DNA from: SFLA01 sp045595165
GTDB lineage: Bacteria > Bacillota > Clostridia > Oscillospirales > CAG-382
Length of the DNA: 64,000 bases
Assembly: GCA_045595165.1 (NCBI GenBank)
Contig: JAZNZY010000023.1
Span: forward strand, 1 to 64,000
Reading direction: 5' to 3'
The notes under the pieces were generated by a model. It was not told where the DNA came from. It searched no databases and was given only the letters and a program-made list of their open reading frames with translations. Position 1 is the stretch's first letter. Each line of letters begins with the position of its first letter. Position numbers and translations under genes: made by a program. Positions 1 to 9,000 of the stretch are shown piece after piece.

Positions 1-3
1 CAA

Positions 4-30
4 AAAACACCCTGAAATTCAGGGTGTTTT
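4..30 (-). terminator. Intrinsic terminator of the uppP-ftsK-lipoprotein operon
   Basis: A perfect 12-bp inverted repeat (4-15 with 19-30) with a 3-nt loop is flanked by A-runs on the left and T-runs on the right. It can therefore terminate transcription in both directions. It lies about 50 bp beyond the stop of the leftward lipoprotein gene. Any rightward gene left of the window could share it. Confidence 0.8.
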
Positions 31-34
31 GATT

Positions 35-75
35 GTCGGGGTCCCCGAGAAGCCGCAAGACTTCTTGGGGTGATT
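35..75. repeat. Copy 1 of a roughly 40-nt palindromic intergenic repeat
   Basis: The unit starts GTCGGGGTCCCC and ends GGGGTGATT. Arms 43-52 and 61-70 pair over 10 bp, including one G-U pair that keeps the stem despite a base change relative to the copies at 30767-30846. It sits directly after a terminator hairpin and before the stop of a leftward gene, the same setting as the other copies. No protein is encoded. It looks like a dispersed REP-like element; its function is unknown. Confidence 0.7.
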
Positions 76-78
76 ATG

Positions 79-597
79 TTATTGAAATACAAACATTAAG
101 TGCATAGGGTGGAGATAATACTCGCCGTTTACCGAATATACGATAAACATGGCTTCCTTGGGGTCTGTAGAGCCGCTGAAACCCTCTATAACGTAAGAAA
201 CCGTGAGAGAAAGGATCTCGTCCACCGTTCCGTCGGGCTCGAAGGAACCCGTGTAGGTAGCGTCAGAAGGAAACTCTTCAAGGGTTTCCTTTTTTACCTC
301 GGTAACGGAAACGGAAGTAAAAGCGCCGCAAGCATCCTTGTTATAATCCTTGGTAGATGCCAGTACCTCGGCAACGGATGAGAGCAGGTCGGTATCGGAT
401 ATTATGGTATAGTATTCCTCAAGATCGGAAATATACTTGTCCTCAAATACGCTTAAGTATTCTTCCGCATCACCGCTTTTGACCGCATCAGCAAGCGTGT
501 TTATCGGATCTCCGTACCCGCCGCTTATGGTCGAAGCGCAGGATACTGCTACGAGCGCCAACGCGAGAACAATACATATTAAAAGTGATTTTTTCAT
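79..597 (-). CDS. Small predicted lipoprotein, function unknown
   Basis: The 172-residue product starts with Lys-Lys, a hydrophobic stretch and a lipobox ending at Cys20 (AVSC), so it should be a diacylglyceryl-anchored lipoprotein on the outer face of the membrane. The rest is an acidic domain of mixed alpha/beta character without a motif I recognise. Its general layout resembles the small DUF4878-like or NTF2-like lipoproteins of Clostridia, but that is only an impression. The start codon overlaps the ftsK stop in an ATGA, so it is translationally coupled to ftsK and is the last gene of the uppP-ftsK operon. Whether it works with FtsK is unknown. Confidence 0.75.
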   Translation of the reverse strand: MKKSLLICIVLALALVAVSCASTISGGYGDPINTLADAVKSGDAEEYLSVFEDKYISDLEEYYTIISDTDLLSSVAEVLASTKDYNKDACGAFTSVSVTEVKKETLEEFPSDATYTGSFEPDGTVDEILSLTVSYVIEGFSGSTDPKEAMFIVYSVNGEYYLHPMHLMFVFQ

Positions 598-3053
598 TCT
601 TCTTCACCGGCCTTTGCATTAAGCTTCATTTCCGCAAATTCTTCGGCAGTAATAAGAATTGCACGCTTTTTGGTGGTGGGATCAAATTCACCGATCACAC
701 CGCTTCGCTCCAGCTTATCCACGATTCTTGCTGCTTTTGCATAGCCCAGAGAGAGTCTGCGCTGAAGAAGGGAAGTGGATATGGTGCCGTATTCCAAAGC
801 AACTTCAATAGCCTTGAGCTTGATGGGATCGTCCTTATCGTCGTCCTCTCCACCTGCCTCATCCTCGGCAACAACCTTCTTTTTCTTCACGCCGCACATT
901 TTTGCTTCCTGCTCGATCTTTTCCATAACGGCTTCGTCATAGGAAACGCTGGCGGCGGATTTAATAAACTGTGTAACTGCGGTAACTTCCTTTTTACCGT
1001 CAACGAACGCGCCCTGAACACGCAAAGGCTTTATTGCGCTTACGGGTGCGTAAAGCATGTCGCCCTTACCCAGCAGACGCTCCGCACCGCTTTGTCCTAA
1101 TATTATATCGGAATCCACGCGGGAAACAACGGTGAATGCTATACGGGAGGGGATGTTTGCTTTGATAAGACCTGTAATAACGTCGGTAGAGGGACGCTGT
1201 GTACCGATAACCAGATGCATACCTGCGGCACGGGCTTTTTGCGCCAGACGGCAGATAGAGGTTTCAACGTCATCGGGTGCGGTCATCATCAAGTCGGCAA
1301 GCTCGTCGATAACGATGACCACATCGGGCATATATTCCTTTTCGGGATCCCCTGCAATAGCCTCGTTATATTCGCGGGAATCTCTTGCGCTTACGTCCTG
1401 AATACGCTCAAAACGTCTTTCCATTTCCATAACCGCCCAGTTAAGCGTACCTGCCGCCTTTTTTGGCTCGGTAACAACGGGCACCAGCAGGTGGGGAAGA
1501 CCGTTGTAATCGGAAAGTTCAAGCTTTTTCGGGTCAATAAGTATCAGCTTTACTTCTTCGGGACGCGCCTTGTAAAGCAGAGAAATAATAAGAGAGTTAA
1601 GACATACGGATTTACCTTGTCCCGTTGCGCCCGCAATAAGCAGGTGGGGCATCTTTTTAATATCCAGGAATACGGGATTACCCGCAATATCCTTACCAAG
1701 GCAGGTTAACAGCTTGTCCGTGGAATCTCTGAACGCAGGTGTGGCAATAAGATCGTGAAGTCTTACAATAGAAGACCTTCTGTTGGGCACCTCAACGCCT
1801 ACTGCGCCCTTGCCGGGAATAGGCTCTACTCTTACGCTTGAAGCAGAAAGATGGAGCGCAATGTCCTCGGAGAGGTTGATGATCTGCTTAACCTTTACGC
1901 CTATTTCGGGCTGTAATTCAAAACGGGTTACGGTAGGACCGCAGCTTGTGTTCACTATCTTCGCACGGGCGCCGAAGCTTTCAAGAGTTTCGATAAGCTT
2001 TTGTCCCGTAGCGCGAATATCGGCTTGAGTAAATCCGCCGTCGGATTCGTTGCCTTCGATCAGCAGAGAAAGGGGAGGGAAAACGTAAGGTGCTTCGGGA
2101 GCTTCTACATCTTCTGTTTCCAAAATGGGCTCTTCGTCCTCAAGTACTTCAATATCTTCGGCAATCGGATCTGCCTCTGTGGCAGGCTCGCTTTCCTCCT
2201 CGGGTAATATTTCCTCAGGCTCAGGTTCAGGCTCAGGTTCAGGCTGAATTTCGGGCTGAAGTTCGGGCTCGGGCATAGGAATATCCTGCGCCTTTACTTT
2301 GTCATCCCAAGGGTCTTCACGGTTAATTTCATGCTTTTCTTCGGAAGCCTTTTCGGGCTCGGTGTCGATTTCGGGAAGATCAAACTTTCTCTGTCCGTCT
2401 TCCTCTGTAAACGTTACGGGTTCTTTTTCGCGTACCGATTTTTTCTCTTTTATCTTTTGTTCTTTTACATTGGGCTCTTTTTCTTTGCGCTCGGGCTGAA
2501 CAGCCGAATAATCCGCTTCTTTAAAGAACTTGATTATATTTCTCACAACCGCATCGGGAGTACTGCCGCAAAGGAGTATGAGTGAAACTATGAAGAAAAT
2601 AACAGACAGCACCCAGGTGGCGACTGTTCCGATAGCTTTTTCGGTGAGCAGATCTGTAAACCAATCAAAAATCACGCCTGAATCGTATTTTATCAGCCTT
2701 ATCATCATAAGAAGGGTAAAAAGATTTACCGAATACAATATGGATTTAAGGGGCAGTGCGTTTTTCTCTCTGTCGCTTTTCCAGGTAAAGGAGATAATAA
2801 ACATATAAATAGGCAAAAAGTATTTGCCTTTTCCCACCAGCCAATCCAATGCGCTGTTTACCCACGCACCGACCGCCTTCGTATCAAAGAAAAATGTGAG
2901 TGTAATAAACAAAGCTACGATGAATATTATATACGGAACGATGATCAAAACCTTGTTCATCCCATCGCCTTTTTTTGCAGGCTTGTAAGATTTATTCTGC
3001 TGTGGCTTGGCTGCCTTCTTTACAGGCGCGCTTTTTTTATTTTTTGTTGCCAT
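594..3053 (-). CDS. ftsK: DNA translocase FtsK/SpoIIIE
   Basis: This hexameric ATPase pumps chromosomal DNA through the division or sporulation septum. The 819 residues are laid out as in the family: a Lys-rich start, about four membrane helices (roughly residues 35-165), a long charged linker with Pro-Glu repeats (about 190-320), the alpha/beta motor and a C-terminal winged-helix gamma domain (about 741-788) that reads KOPS/SRS-type sites. Walker A is GATGQGKSV near residue 475, with Gln where Ser is more usual. Walker B is VIVIDELADLMM near 581. An AAGGAAA ribosome site precedes the ATG. The gene follows uppP by 27 bp and overlaps the lipoprotein gene by 4 bp. Whether it is the vegetative FtsK or the sporulation SpoIIIE cannot be decided here. 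Confidence 0.96.
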   Translation of the reverse strand: MATKNKKSAPVKKAAKPQQNKSYKPAKKGDGMNKVLIIVPYIIFIVALFITLTFFFDTKAVGAWVNSALDWLVGKGKYFLPIYMFIISFTWKSDREKNALPLKSILYSVNLFTLLMMIRLIKYDSGVIFDWFTDLLTEKAIGTVATWVLSVIFFIVSLILLCGSTPDAVVRNIIKFFKEADYSAVQPERKEKEPNVKEQKIKEKKSVREKEPVTFTEEDGQRKFDLPEIDTEPEKASEEKHEINREDPWDDKVKAQDIPMPEPELQPEIQPEPEPEPEPEEILPEEESEPATEADPIAEDIEVLEDEEPILETEDVEAPEAPYVFPPLSLLIEGNESDGGFTQADIRATGQKLIETLESFGARAKIVNTSCGPTVTRFELQPEIGVKVKQIINLSEDIALHLSASSVRVEPIPGKGAVGVEVPNRRSSIVRLHDLIATPAFRDSTDKLLTCLGKDIAGNPVFLDIKKMPHLLIAGATGQGKSVCLNSLIISLLYKARPEEVKLILIDPKKLELSDYNGLPHLLVPVVTEPKKAAGTLNWAVMEMERRFERIQDVSARDSREYNEAIAGDPEKEYMPDVVIVIDELADLMMTAPDDVETSICRLAQKARAAGMHLVIGTQRPSTDVITGLIKANIPSRIAFTVVSRVDSDIILGQSGAERLLGKGDMLYAPVSAIKPLRVQGAFVDGKKEVTAVTQFIKSAASVSYDEAVMEKIEQEAKMCGVKKKKVVAEDEAGGEDDDKDDPIKLKAIEVALEYGTISTSLLQRRLSLGYAKAARIVDKLERSGVIGEFDPTTKKRAILITAEEFAEMKLNAKAGEEE
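2214..2275 (-). repeat. Pro-Glu coding repeat in the FtsK linker
   Basis: Near-identical 6- and 12-bp units (variants of GGCTCAGGTTCA on the plus strand) encode a run of alternating Pro and Glu in the cytoplasmic linker of FtsK. Such tracts can change copy number by slippage. A stiff Pro-Glu tether between membrane domain and motor is common in this family. Confidence 0.6.
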
Positions 3054-3080
3054 CTTTTTTATATTTCCTTAACATTTATT

Positions 3081-3920
3081 TTATATAATAATATCGGCGA
3101 TTATCGCAAAAACGCCTACTGCCGCGCAGTAAACAGAGAAATAAGAAAATCCTTTGTTCCTTGCAATGTATTGCAAAAGCTTTATAGCGCCAAAGCCGCT
3201 TACCGCAGCAACAACCGCGCCGATAATAAATGGAAGCAAATTCTCTGCGGGGATGCCGTTTTTAAAGAACTCCGGCAGTTCCAAAATGCTCGCTCCCAAA
3301 ATAGCGGGAATAGACATCAGGAACGATATCTTCACAGCATCTTTTCTGTTAAATCCTCCCAACAAAGCGCCCGTTATGGTTATACCCGATCTGGATATTC
3401 CGGGAAGCAATCCCAGTATCTGTGCCACACCGGGATAAAAAGCTTTTGTGGGGTTGGCTTTTGCGATAGACAGTTTGTTGCTTGAAAGCTTATCGGAAAT
3501 AAACAGCACTCCGCCGTTGATTATGAGCAACAGTCCGATAGCCCAGCTTACGGAGGATACCGCTTCCAGCCAATCCTTAATGAGTATTGCGGGGACGAGG
3601 GGAAGGGTGGCGAATACCAGCATTACAAACAGCTTTTCGCCGTATTCCAGTCTTTTTAAATTGAGCTTTTTTGTAAATGCTTTTTTCAGCAGGGAGAAAA
3701 ATCCCTTTATAACCATTAAAACGTCCTTGCGGTAAACGGTGCATACAGCCAGAAGAGTTGCAAGGTGAAGCAAAACGTTAAACGCAAGATAATCGCTTCC
3801 CTCCGTGCCGGAAGCACCGAACAGATTTTGCGCCAGAGCGAGATGTCCGCTTGACGATATGGGAAGAAACTCCGCAATGCCTTGCAAAAGACCGTAAAGG
3901 ATGCCTTCGATAATACTCAT
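3081..3920 (-). CDS. uppP: Undecaprenyl-diphosphatase UppP (BacA)
   Basis: This integral membrane enzyme removes a phosphate from undecaprenyl pyrophosphate to regenerate the lipid carrier for peptidoglycan and surface polymers. The 279-residue length fits. The two signature segments are present: QGIAEFLPISSSGHL near residues 14-28 and PGISRSGITITGALLGG near 167-183, which supply the Glu, Ser/His and Arg residues of the active site. The protein is almost wholly hydrophobic with several helices. A GAGGA site precedes the ATG. The gene is first in the leftward operon with ftsK and has its own consensus promoter, back to back with that of an LCP-like gene. Loss or gain of this family alters bacitracin tolerance. 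Confidence 0.97.
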   Translation of the reverse strand: MSIIEGILYGLLQGIAEFLPISSSGHLALAQNLFGASGTEGSDYLAFNVLLHLATLLAVCTVYRKDVLMVIKGFFSLLKKAFTKKLNLKRLEYGEKLFVMLVFATLPLVPAILIKDWLEAVSSVSWAIGLLLIINGGVLFISDKLSSNKLSIAKANPTKAFYPGVAQILGLLPGISRSGITITGALLGGFNRKDAVKISFLMSIPAILGASILELPEFFKNGIPAENLLPFIIGAVVAAVSGFGAIKLLQYIARNKGFSYFSVYCAAVGVFAIIADIII

Positions 3921-3957
3921 TAAAAAATCCTCACGCAGTATACATAATATTATATTT

Positions 3958-3986
3958 ATTATAAGATATTTAAGTTAAAATGTCAA
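3958..3986 (-). promoter_or_regulatory. Consensus sigma-A promoter for uppP-ftsK
   Basis: On the minus strand TTGACA (3986-3981) is followed after 17 nt by TATAAT (3963-3958), a perfect match at both boxes. It lies about 40 bp upstream of the uppP start and faces away from the promoter at 4012-4040. Confidence 0.85.
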
Positions 3987-4011
3987 TATTACCGTTAAAG
4001 TATAATAACAT

Positions 4012-4040
4012 TTGACAAAACGAAACAGTTGTATTATAAT
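4012..4040 (+). promoter_or_regulatory. Consensus sigma-A promoter for the LCP-like gene
   Basis: TTGACA (4012-4017), 17-nt spacer, TATAAT (4035-4040). Transcription should begin about 4047, which rules out translation starts upstream of that point and supports TTG at 4065. The -35 box is 25 bp from the -35 box of the opposing uppP promoter. Confidence 0.85.
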
Positions 4041-4064
4041 ATATACGGAAAGGAGTGGGAAATT

Positions 4065-5003
4065 TTGTCTACCGCTTTCAGAAACTTTTTGATTATATTT
4101 TTGCTTTTCCTCGTCGTGTTCGGCTTGGTGGCATGGAAGGTAGTTGTCCCTTATATAGACGATGTCCTTTTAAGTGAAACGGAAAAAGGCGGCGATGCCG
4201 AAACTTCGGATGTCGGCGAAGAATCGGATACGTCTGATGTTATAATCGATTCAGGCAGGGACAGAAAAGTCAGCCTCGCCTTTGTGGGAATGGCAAATAA
4301 CGAGCATATTGCAAATATTTTCTTTGTTCGTATAGATGAGAAAAAAGGTATTTATCTCACCGCAAGCGTCCCCTTTGATGCGCAGGTGGATAACGGAGGA
4401 AAATCCGCCCCTCTTTATTCTTATTTGTATATGAGAAGCACCGAGGATATAATGCAGACCGTTCCGTATCTGGTTGGATATGAGATCGATTATTACGCCG
4501 CTTTTGATTACAGCGGATTATATGAGATTGTGAAAGAACTCGGTACGGTAACCGTTTCTTTCCCCACGGCAGTAAAGATATATAACCCTGATTTTATGGA
4601 CGAAATTCAGGATTATCTTGAAAATGACGAGCCTGTTCCCGATGCTTATTATGATACATACGGTCCCGGAGATGCGAATATAGACTATAAGGCACTTGAG
4701 CTGATCTGGGAATACAGTCCCGAAGGAAACGATAAGGATTATACCATCAAATGCAGTATTTATGAATCTGTGTTTTATGCCCTTACCCAAAAATCTGCTT
4801 TGGGTGCAAATTCCGAAAAGTATCTTGAAATAATGAATCACGCATCTTCTACTTCCTTGGGTATTGAGGCATTTGAGGAATACGGTGATATAATGTTTGC
4901 CAACGGATATCTTTTCAAGGGTAACTACAGCAAACAGATAACGTATAACCAGACATTCTCAAAAATGATTGTCAAAATACGGCAAGCTCTGGGAGAATAT
5001 TAA
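4065..5003 (+). CDS. Membrane-anchored LytR-CpsA-Psr (LCP)-like protein, probably degenerate
   Basis: The 312-residue protein has an N-terminal membrane helix (about residues 5-28), an acidic Ser/Asp/Glu linker and an extracellular domain. The segment around VGYEIDYYAAFDYSGLYEIV resembles the LCP fold, in which a residue block of this type precedes the conserved core. LCP enzymes move undecaprenyl-linked polymers onto peptidoglycan. The usual Pro-Arg-Asp motif reads Pro-Phe-Asp here, so the catalytic Arg that binds the pyrophosphate seems lost; it may be a non-catalytic relative. I chose TTG at 4065 because AAGGAG lies 9 bases upstream and the promoter excludes an earlier TTG at 4029. It is a single gene facing uppP. 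The family assignment is moderate. Confidence 0.6.
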   Translation: MSTAFRNFLIIFLLFLVVFGLVAWKVVVPYIDDVLLSETEKGGDAETSDVGEESDTSDVIIDSGRDRKVSLAFVGMANNEHIANIFFVRIDEKKGIYLTASVPFDAQVDNGGKSAPLYSYLYMRSTEDIMQTVPYLVGYEIDYYAAFDYSGLYEIVKELGTVTVSFPTAVKIYNPDFMDEIQDYLENDEPVPDAYYDTYGPGDANIDYKALELIWEYSPEGNDKDYTIKCSIYESVFYALTQKSALGANSEKYLEIMNHASSTSLGIEAFEEYGDIMFANGYLFKGNYSKQITYNQTFSKMIVKIRQALGEY

Positions 5004-5030
5004 AATTCGTTTAATAAATACGAGAAATAC

Positions 5031-5059
5031 TTGAAAATTGTGTTTTTCTGTGTTATTAT
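5031..5059 (+). promoter_or_regulatory. Promoter of the ferredoxin gene
   Basis: TTGAAA (5031-5036), 17-nt spacer, TATTAT (5054-5059) with an extended -10 TG at 5051-5052. It leads into the ferredoxin gene at 5092. Confidence 0.75.
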
Positions 5060-5091
5060 AGCTTTGTAAAATTTATTTGGAGGTGTCCGAT

Positions 5092-5265
5092 ATGGCATAT
5101 AAGGTAAACAAAGACGAGTGCCTCGGCTGCAGCGCTTGCGTTGATCAGTGCCCTATGGCAGCTATCGTTCTTGACGATGATGGCAAGGCAGACATAAATG
5201 CAGATACCTGCGTTGATTGCGGTGCATGTGCCGGTACATGTCCTGTACAGGCTATTGCTGAATAA
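5092..5265 (+). CDS. 2[4Fe-4S] ferredoxin
   Basis: The 57-residue protein is a bacterial-type low-potential electron carrier for anaerobic redox enzymes such as pyruvate:ferredoxin oxidoreductase and hydrogenases. It holds two cluster motifs of the form C-x2-C-x2-C-x3-C-P, at CLGCSACVDQCP (about residues 10-21) and CVDCGACAGTCP (about 40-51), each followed by the typical hydrophobic residue. The start is the ATG at 5092, seven bases behind a strong GGAGGTG. It has its own promoter and terminator, so it is monocistronic and likely strongly expressed. Confidence 0.97.
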   Translation: MAYKVNKDECLGCSACVDQCPMAAIVLDDDGKADINADTCVDCGACAGTCPVQAIAE

Positions 5266-5280
5266 TCTGTAACAGACGTG

Positions 5281-5306
5281 AATGCGCCCTCTCTCGGGGG
5301 CGCATT
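5281..5306 (+). terminator. Terminator after the ferredoxin gene
   Basis: A 9-bp GC-rich stem (5281-5289 with 5298-5306) is followed by a short, broken T-run. It stands 15 bp beyond the ferredoxin stop and in front of the methyltransferase gene. The weak U-tract may allow some read-through. Confidence 0.65.
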
Positions 5307-5332
5307 GTTCTTCGTTTGGGAAATATGACGAT

Positions 5333-6052
5333 ATGGAAATGATAACAACAAAGGTCAACCGTTCAATAATATTATCCGAATATACAGACGGCATCCGCTT
5401 TGGTACGGATGCGCTGCTGCTTGCGGATTTCGTCGCAAGCCGCGGCAAGTGTATCGATCTTGGCGCAGGAAGCGGAATTATCGGCTTGCTGTTGTTGGCT
5501 TCCCAAAAAGCCGCTTGCGTTGACGGTATCGAGATACAGGATAAATACGTTGCTCTTGCGGAGCAAAACGCCGCCAACAACGGTTTTTCAACCCAATATA
5601 ATGCCGTTTGCCGTGATATTTCACAGCTTAAGCAGTTTGAGTCAGGCGTATATGATTATTGCGTTTCCAATCCGCCCTATCTGAAAGCCTCCAGCGGATT
5701 TGACAATACGTCCGAGGCTATGAATATTGCACGGCGTGAGGTTTTGTGCACTATAGATTCAGTTTGCGCCGCGGCATCAAGAAGCGTAAAAAGCGGCGGT
5801 AACGTATATATGGTGTATCGGGCAGACCGTGTGGATGCTTTGTTGTACTCTCTCAAAAAATATTCTCTTCAGCCCAAGCGTTTGCGGGTGATATGTCCTT
5901 CTATGGGCAAAAAGCCCTCTCTCGTTTTGGTGGATGCGAAAAAAGATGCCGCAGAGGGCATGGTTTTTGAAAGCATTTTTTATATCTACAAAGATAATCT
6001 TCATTCCGAATATTCGGATGAAATGAAAAAGATATACAGCGAATTTTCCTGA
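5333..6052 (+). CDS. tRNA1(Val) (adenine37-N6)-methyltransferase family protein
   Basis: This is a class I SAM-dependent methyltransferase of the YfiC/TrmN6 type. Residues 15-30 (LSEYTDGIRFGTDALLLADF) match the family's N-terminal stretch, motif I is DLGAGSGIIGLLL near residue 43, and the catalytic NPPY (SNPPYL) is near residue 116, as expected for methylation of an exocyclic adenine amino group. Length (239 residues) fits. An upstream in-frame ATG at 5282 lies inside the ferredoxin terminator stem, so I take ATG 5333 (or 5339). No strong ribosome site is seen, and expression may depend on read-through from the ferredoxin promoter. The exact RNA target is inferred from the family only. Confidence 0.85.
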   Translation: MEMITTKVNRSIILSEYTDGIRFGTDALLLADFVASRGKCIDLGAGSGIIGLLLLASQKAACVDGIEIQDKYVALAEQNAANNGFSTQYNAVCRDISQLKQFESGVYDYCVSNPPYLKASSGFDNTSEAMNIARREVLCTIDSVCAAASRSVKSGGNVYMVYRADRVDALLYSLKKYSLQPKRLRVICPSMGKKPSLVLVDAKKDAAEGMVFESIFYIYKDNLHSEYSDEMKKIYSEFS

Positions 6053-6084
6053 ACGCTGTGTAATTGACATTGGTGAATTTTTAA

Positions 6085-9000
6085 ATGGTAAAGCGTTTTC
6101 TCTCTTTTGTACTTTCAGTTTTCTTGTTGCTCGCCGCCGCTTGGGAGGGGGGCTTGGGAAGTTTTGCGTCTTTTGCTGAAGGTGAACAGAGAGGGGACGC
6201 TTTTTCCCGTTATATCATTACCTTTAACGATGATGCGGACGTTTTCTCTTTGCTTCAGGGATACAAATACAGAGCGCTGTCGGAAGATGAAAACGTGTAT
6301 CTGGTAGAAATAGAGGACGTTACCTTCCTTAAGCCTTACTGCGTTTCCTCAGAACCCGAATTATCCAGAGATCTTCTCGTATTTTCGGGTGACGAATCCT
6401 TAGAAAACGCTTGCAATATTTTTGAAGCGCAGGAACTGTCCGCAGATCCAAAGGATATTACGGTTGCCGTTTTGGATACCGGCGTTGACCGTGAGCATCC
6501 TTCTCTCAAGGGAGTTAATATTCTGGAAGGATATGATGCAACTTCCGATACCGCAGGTGTATATACCGACGAGGACGGACACGGTACGGCGGTTATAGGC
6601 ATTATTGCCGCCGAGGATAACGGTTACGGTGTTACAGGCGTTGCCGGCGGTGTCCGCATATATCCCGTAAAGGTTTCTTCGGGAAGCGGAACTGTGTATT
6701 CGTCCGCTCTGGTCGCAGGCATTTATAACGCAGTTGATAACGGAGCAGACGTTATCAATATCTCTCTCGGCGGATATTCCTATTCCATAAGCGAACAGCA
6801 CGCCGTAAATTATGCTTTGTCCAAGGGCTGTATCGTTATTGCCGCCGCAGGGAACGACGGTGCCAACGCTTCTCTTGCGGGAAAGTATTTTTATCCCGCT
6901 TCGTATGAGGGCGTGATTTCCGTTGCTTCCGTGGATGCGGACGGCGCTCCCAGCCGTTTTTCTCAGTATAATGATCGTGTTACTGTAGCGGCTCCCGGCA
7001 ATAATATTACCGTATGCCGTCCCGATGGCATCCACGGTGTCAGCTCGGGTACCAGCTTGTCCGCCGCTATTGTAAGCGGTATCGCCGCATTGGCTCGCGC
7101 TTGTGCCGATGAGCTTGATGGAAACCAGTTCAAATATTTGCTTATGTCCGTGCTGGGAACAAACTATTCTCCCTACGTCGGATACGGTATTATTGACGCA
7201 AAGTCTGTGGTTGAGGCTTCCTACGAGCCTATCGTAACAGGCATATACAACGGTGCCGTGCTTACAGCTCCGACACAGATCTTCTTTAATAAAGGCGCGG
7301 CAAAGCTGGACGGAAAGACTTTTTCTTCGGGAGATGCAGTAACCAAAGAAGGACACCACGTTTTTACCTTGACGTATGAAAACAAGGTTGTTAATATTTC
7401 CTTTACGCTGTCCACCGAGGTTTTGGATTATTCTGTAAGCCAAAACAGTATTGTTTTTTCAACGGGATACGGTTATCTTGACGGTATGCCTTATCTTTCG
7501 GGCGCACCTATTCCCAACGGTTATCACAGCTTTGTTTTGAAGAGCGAACATAAGACGATCTCTTCGGTTGTGAATATAGGCTTATCGGGATATATACGGG
7601 GCGTCGAGCACGGGGGTAATTATTCTTCCGCCGTGGCGGTAACCGCTTACGGTAACGGCAGTTTTACAATAAACGGAATCGAGTTTTCTGGCACCAAGGT
7701 GCTTTCCGACGGTGAATATACCGCAGTTGCCACCGATCCTTCGGGTGCTTTAACTTATTCTTGCTCGTTTACCGTTAAAACCGATAACCGCATTCATCCG
7801 GGGTTTGGTTATGAATCCGTTATTTTTGCTGAAAATGAATACGGATATCTGGTTGTAGCAGACAGCACCTCATCAAGTTTTCGTGTGTACGATATTTCCC
7901 ATCTTTCTGCTCCCTTGCGCACCGTAAGGACCGATTCCAAGGTGTTGGGATTTGAAAAAGACGGAGAAAATCTGTATATTGTTCTTGAGAGCGCTGTATA
8001 TTCCGTACCCCATGAACAGCTTAAAGGCTCATCCGCGCCGCGTCTTACCCGCTGTGAAGACTATGTTTCGGGCGGCGGATATGTGTTTGACGAAAACAGC
8101 CTCTATCTTGACGGGCAAAAGATACTGACCACCCCTTACGGCAAACCGCTTGCCGTGCGCGATAATCTTCTTTTTACCTCTCAAGGCTGTGTTGATATTA
8201 ACAGCGGACGGCTTGAATCCGCCTTTTTCGACCGTGCCGTTTCCATTACGGATAATTTCGTGCTGTTCGAAAACGCAGGACTTGTTGAATATACGGATAT
8301 TCTTCATATTTCTGCTGCGACGGATATTTCCGAGATCGGATATTCCGATGTGTTTAACGATTATACCTCATTCGCTTATTTAAGCTTTGTTCCCGAGCAA
8401 ATTGTTACGGATATGTCCTGCGGAAAGATTTTTATGCTTTCCGGCGGAGCGGTACATTATACCGATATTTCATTTATCACATCGGGAACCATTCCGTTAA
8501 ACGATATTCCCTTGTATATCGCGGCGGGCGGTGGAAAACTTGCGTTGTTTTTCAGCGAAAGCTGTCTTGTTTTGGATTCAAATACATTTGAGCCGCTTTA
8601 CCGTTACGATATGCCTTGTCCCCAAAAAGCCCTTGTCGGCTATTACGGTATCGCTGCTTGCTATGAGAATGCGCTTTTGTTTGCTTTTGACGGGGAAATC
8701 GTAAGAATTTCCGATATTGCGGTTTCCGATATAGATATTTCCTTTGAAAACGTGTACGTTGCAAACTCCGAGGGAATAGGTATATTCGCTTTTGACGGAA
8801 GCTATGTGGGCAGTATTTCTTGCGGAGATACAAACAAAGTATTTACTGATGGTGTGTATATCGCATCAAGAGATACGGTGTACCTCGTTTCCGACGGAAG
8901 CGTTGTGTCCAGAATACCCGCTGAAATCATTTCTATAATGAACGGGCTGGTATTTACGGTTGACGGCGTCTATTCTCCCGAAGGAATACGTCTTTCCGAC

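Noticed and set aside
6400..7443. Minus-strand open frame within the subtilase gene
   Set aside because: It is antisense to the catalytic domain with all three catalytic residues; no ribosome site or promoter on the minus strand.
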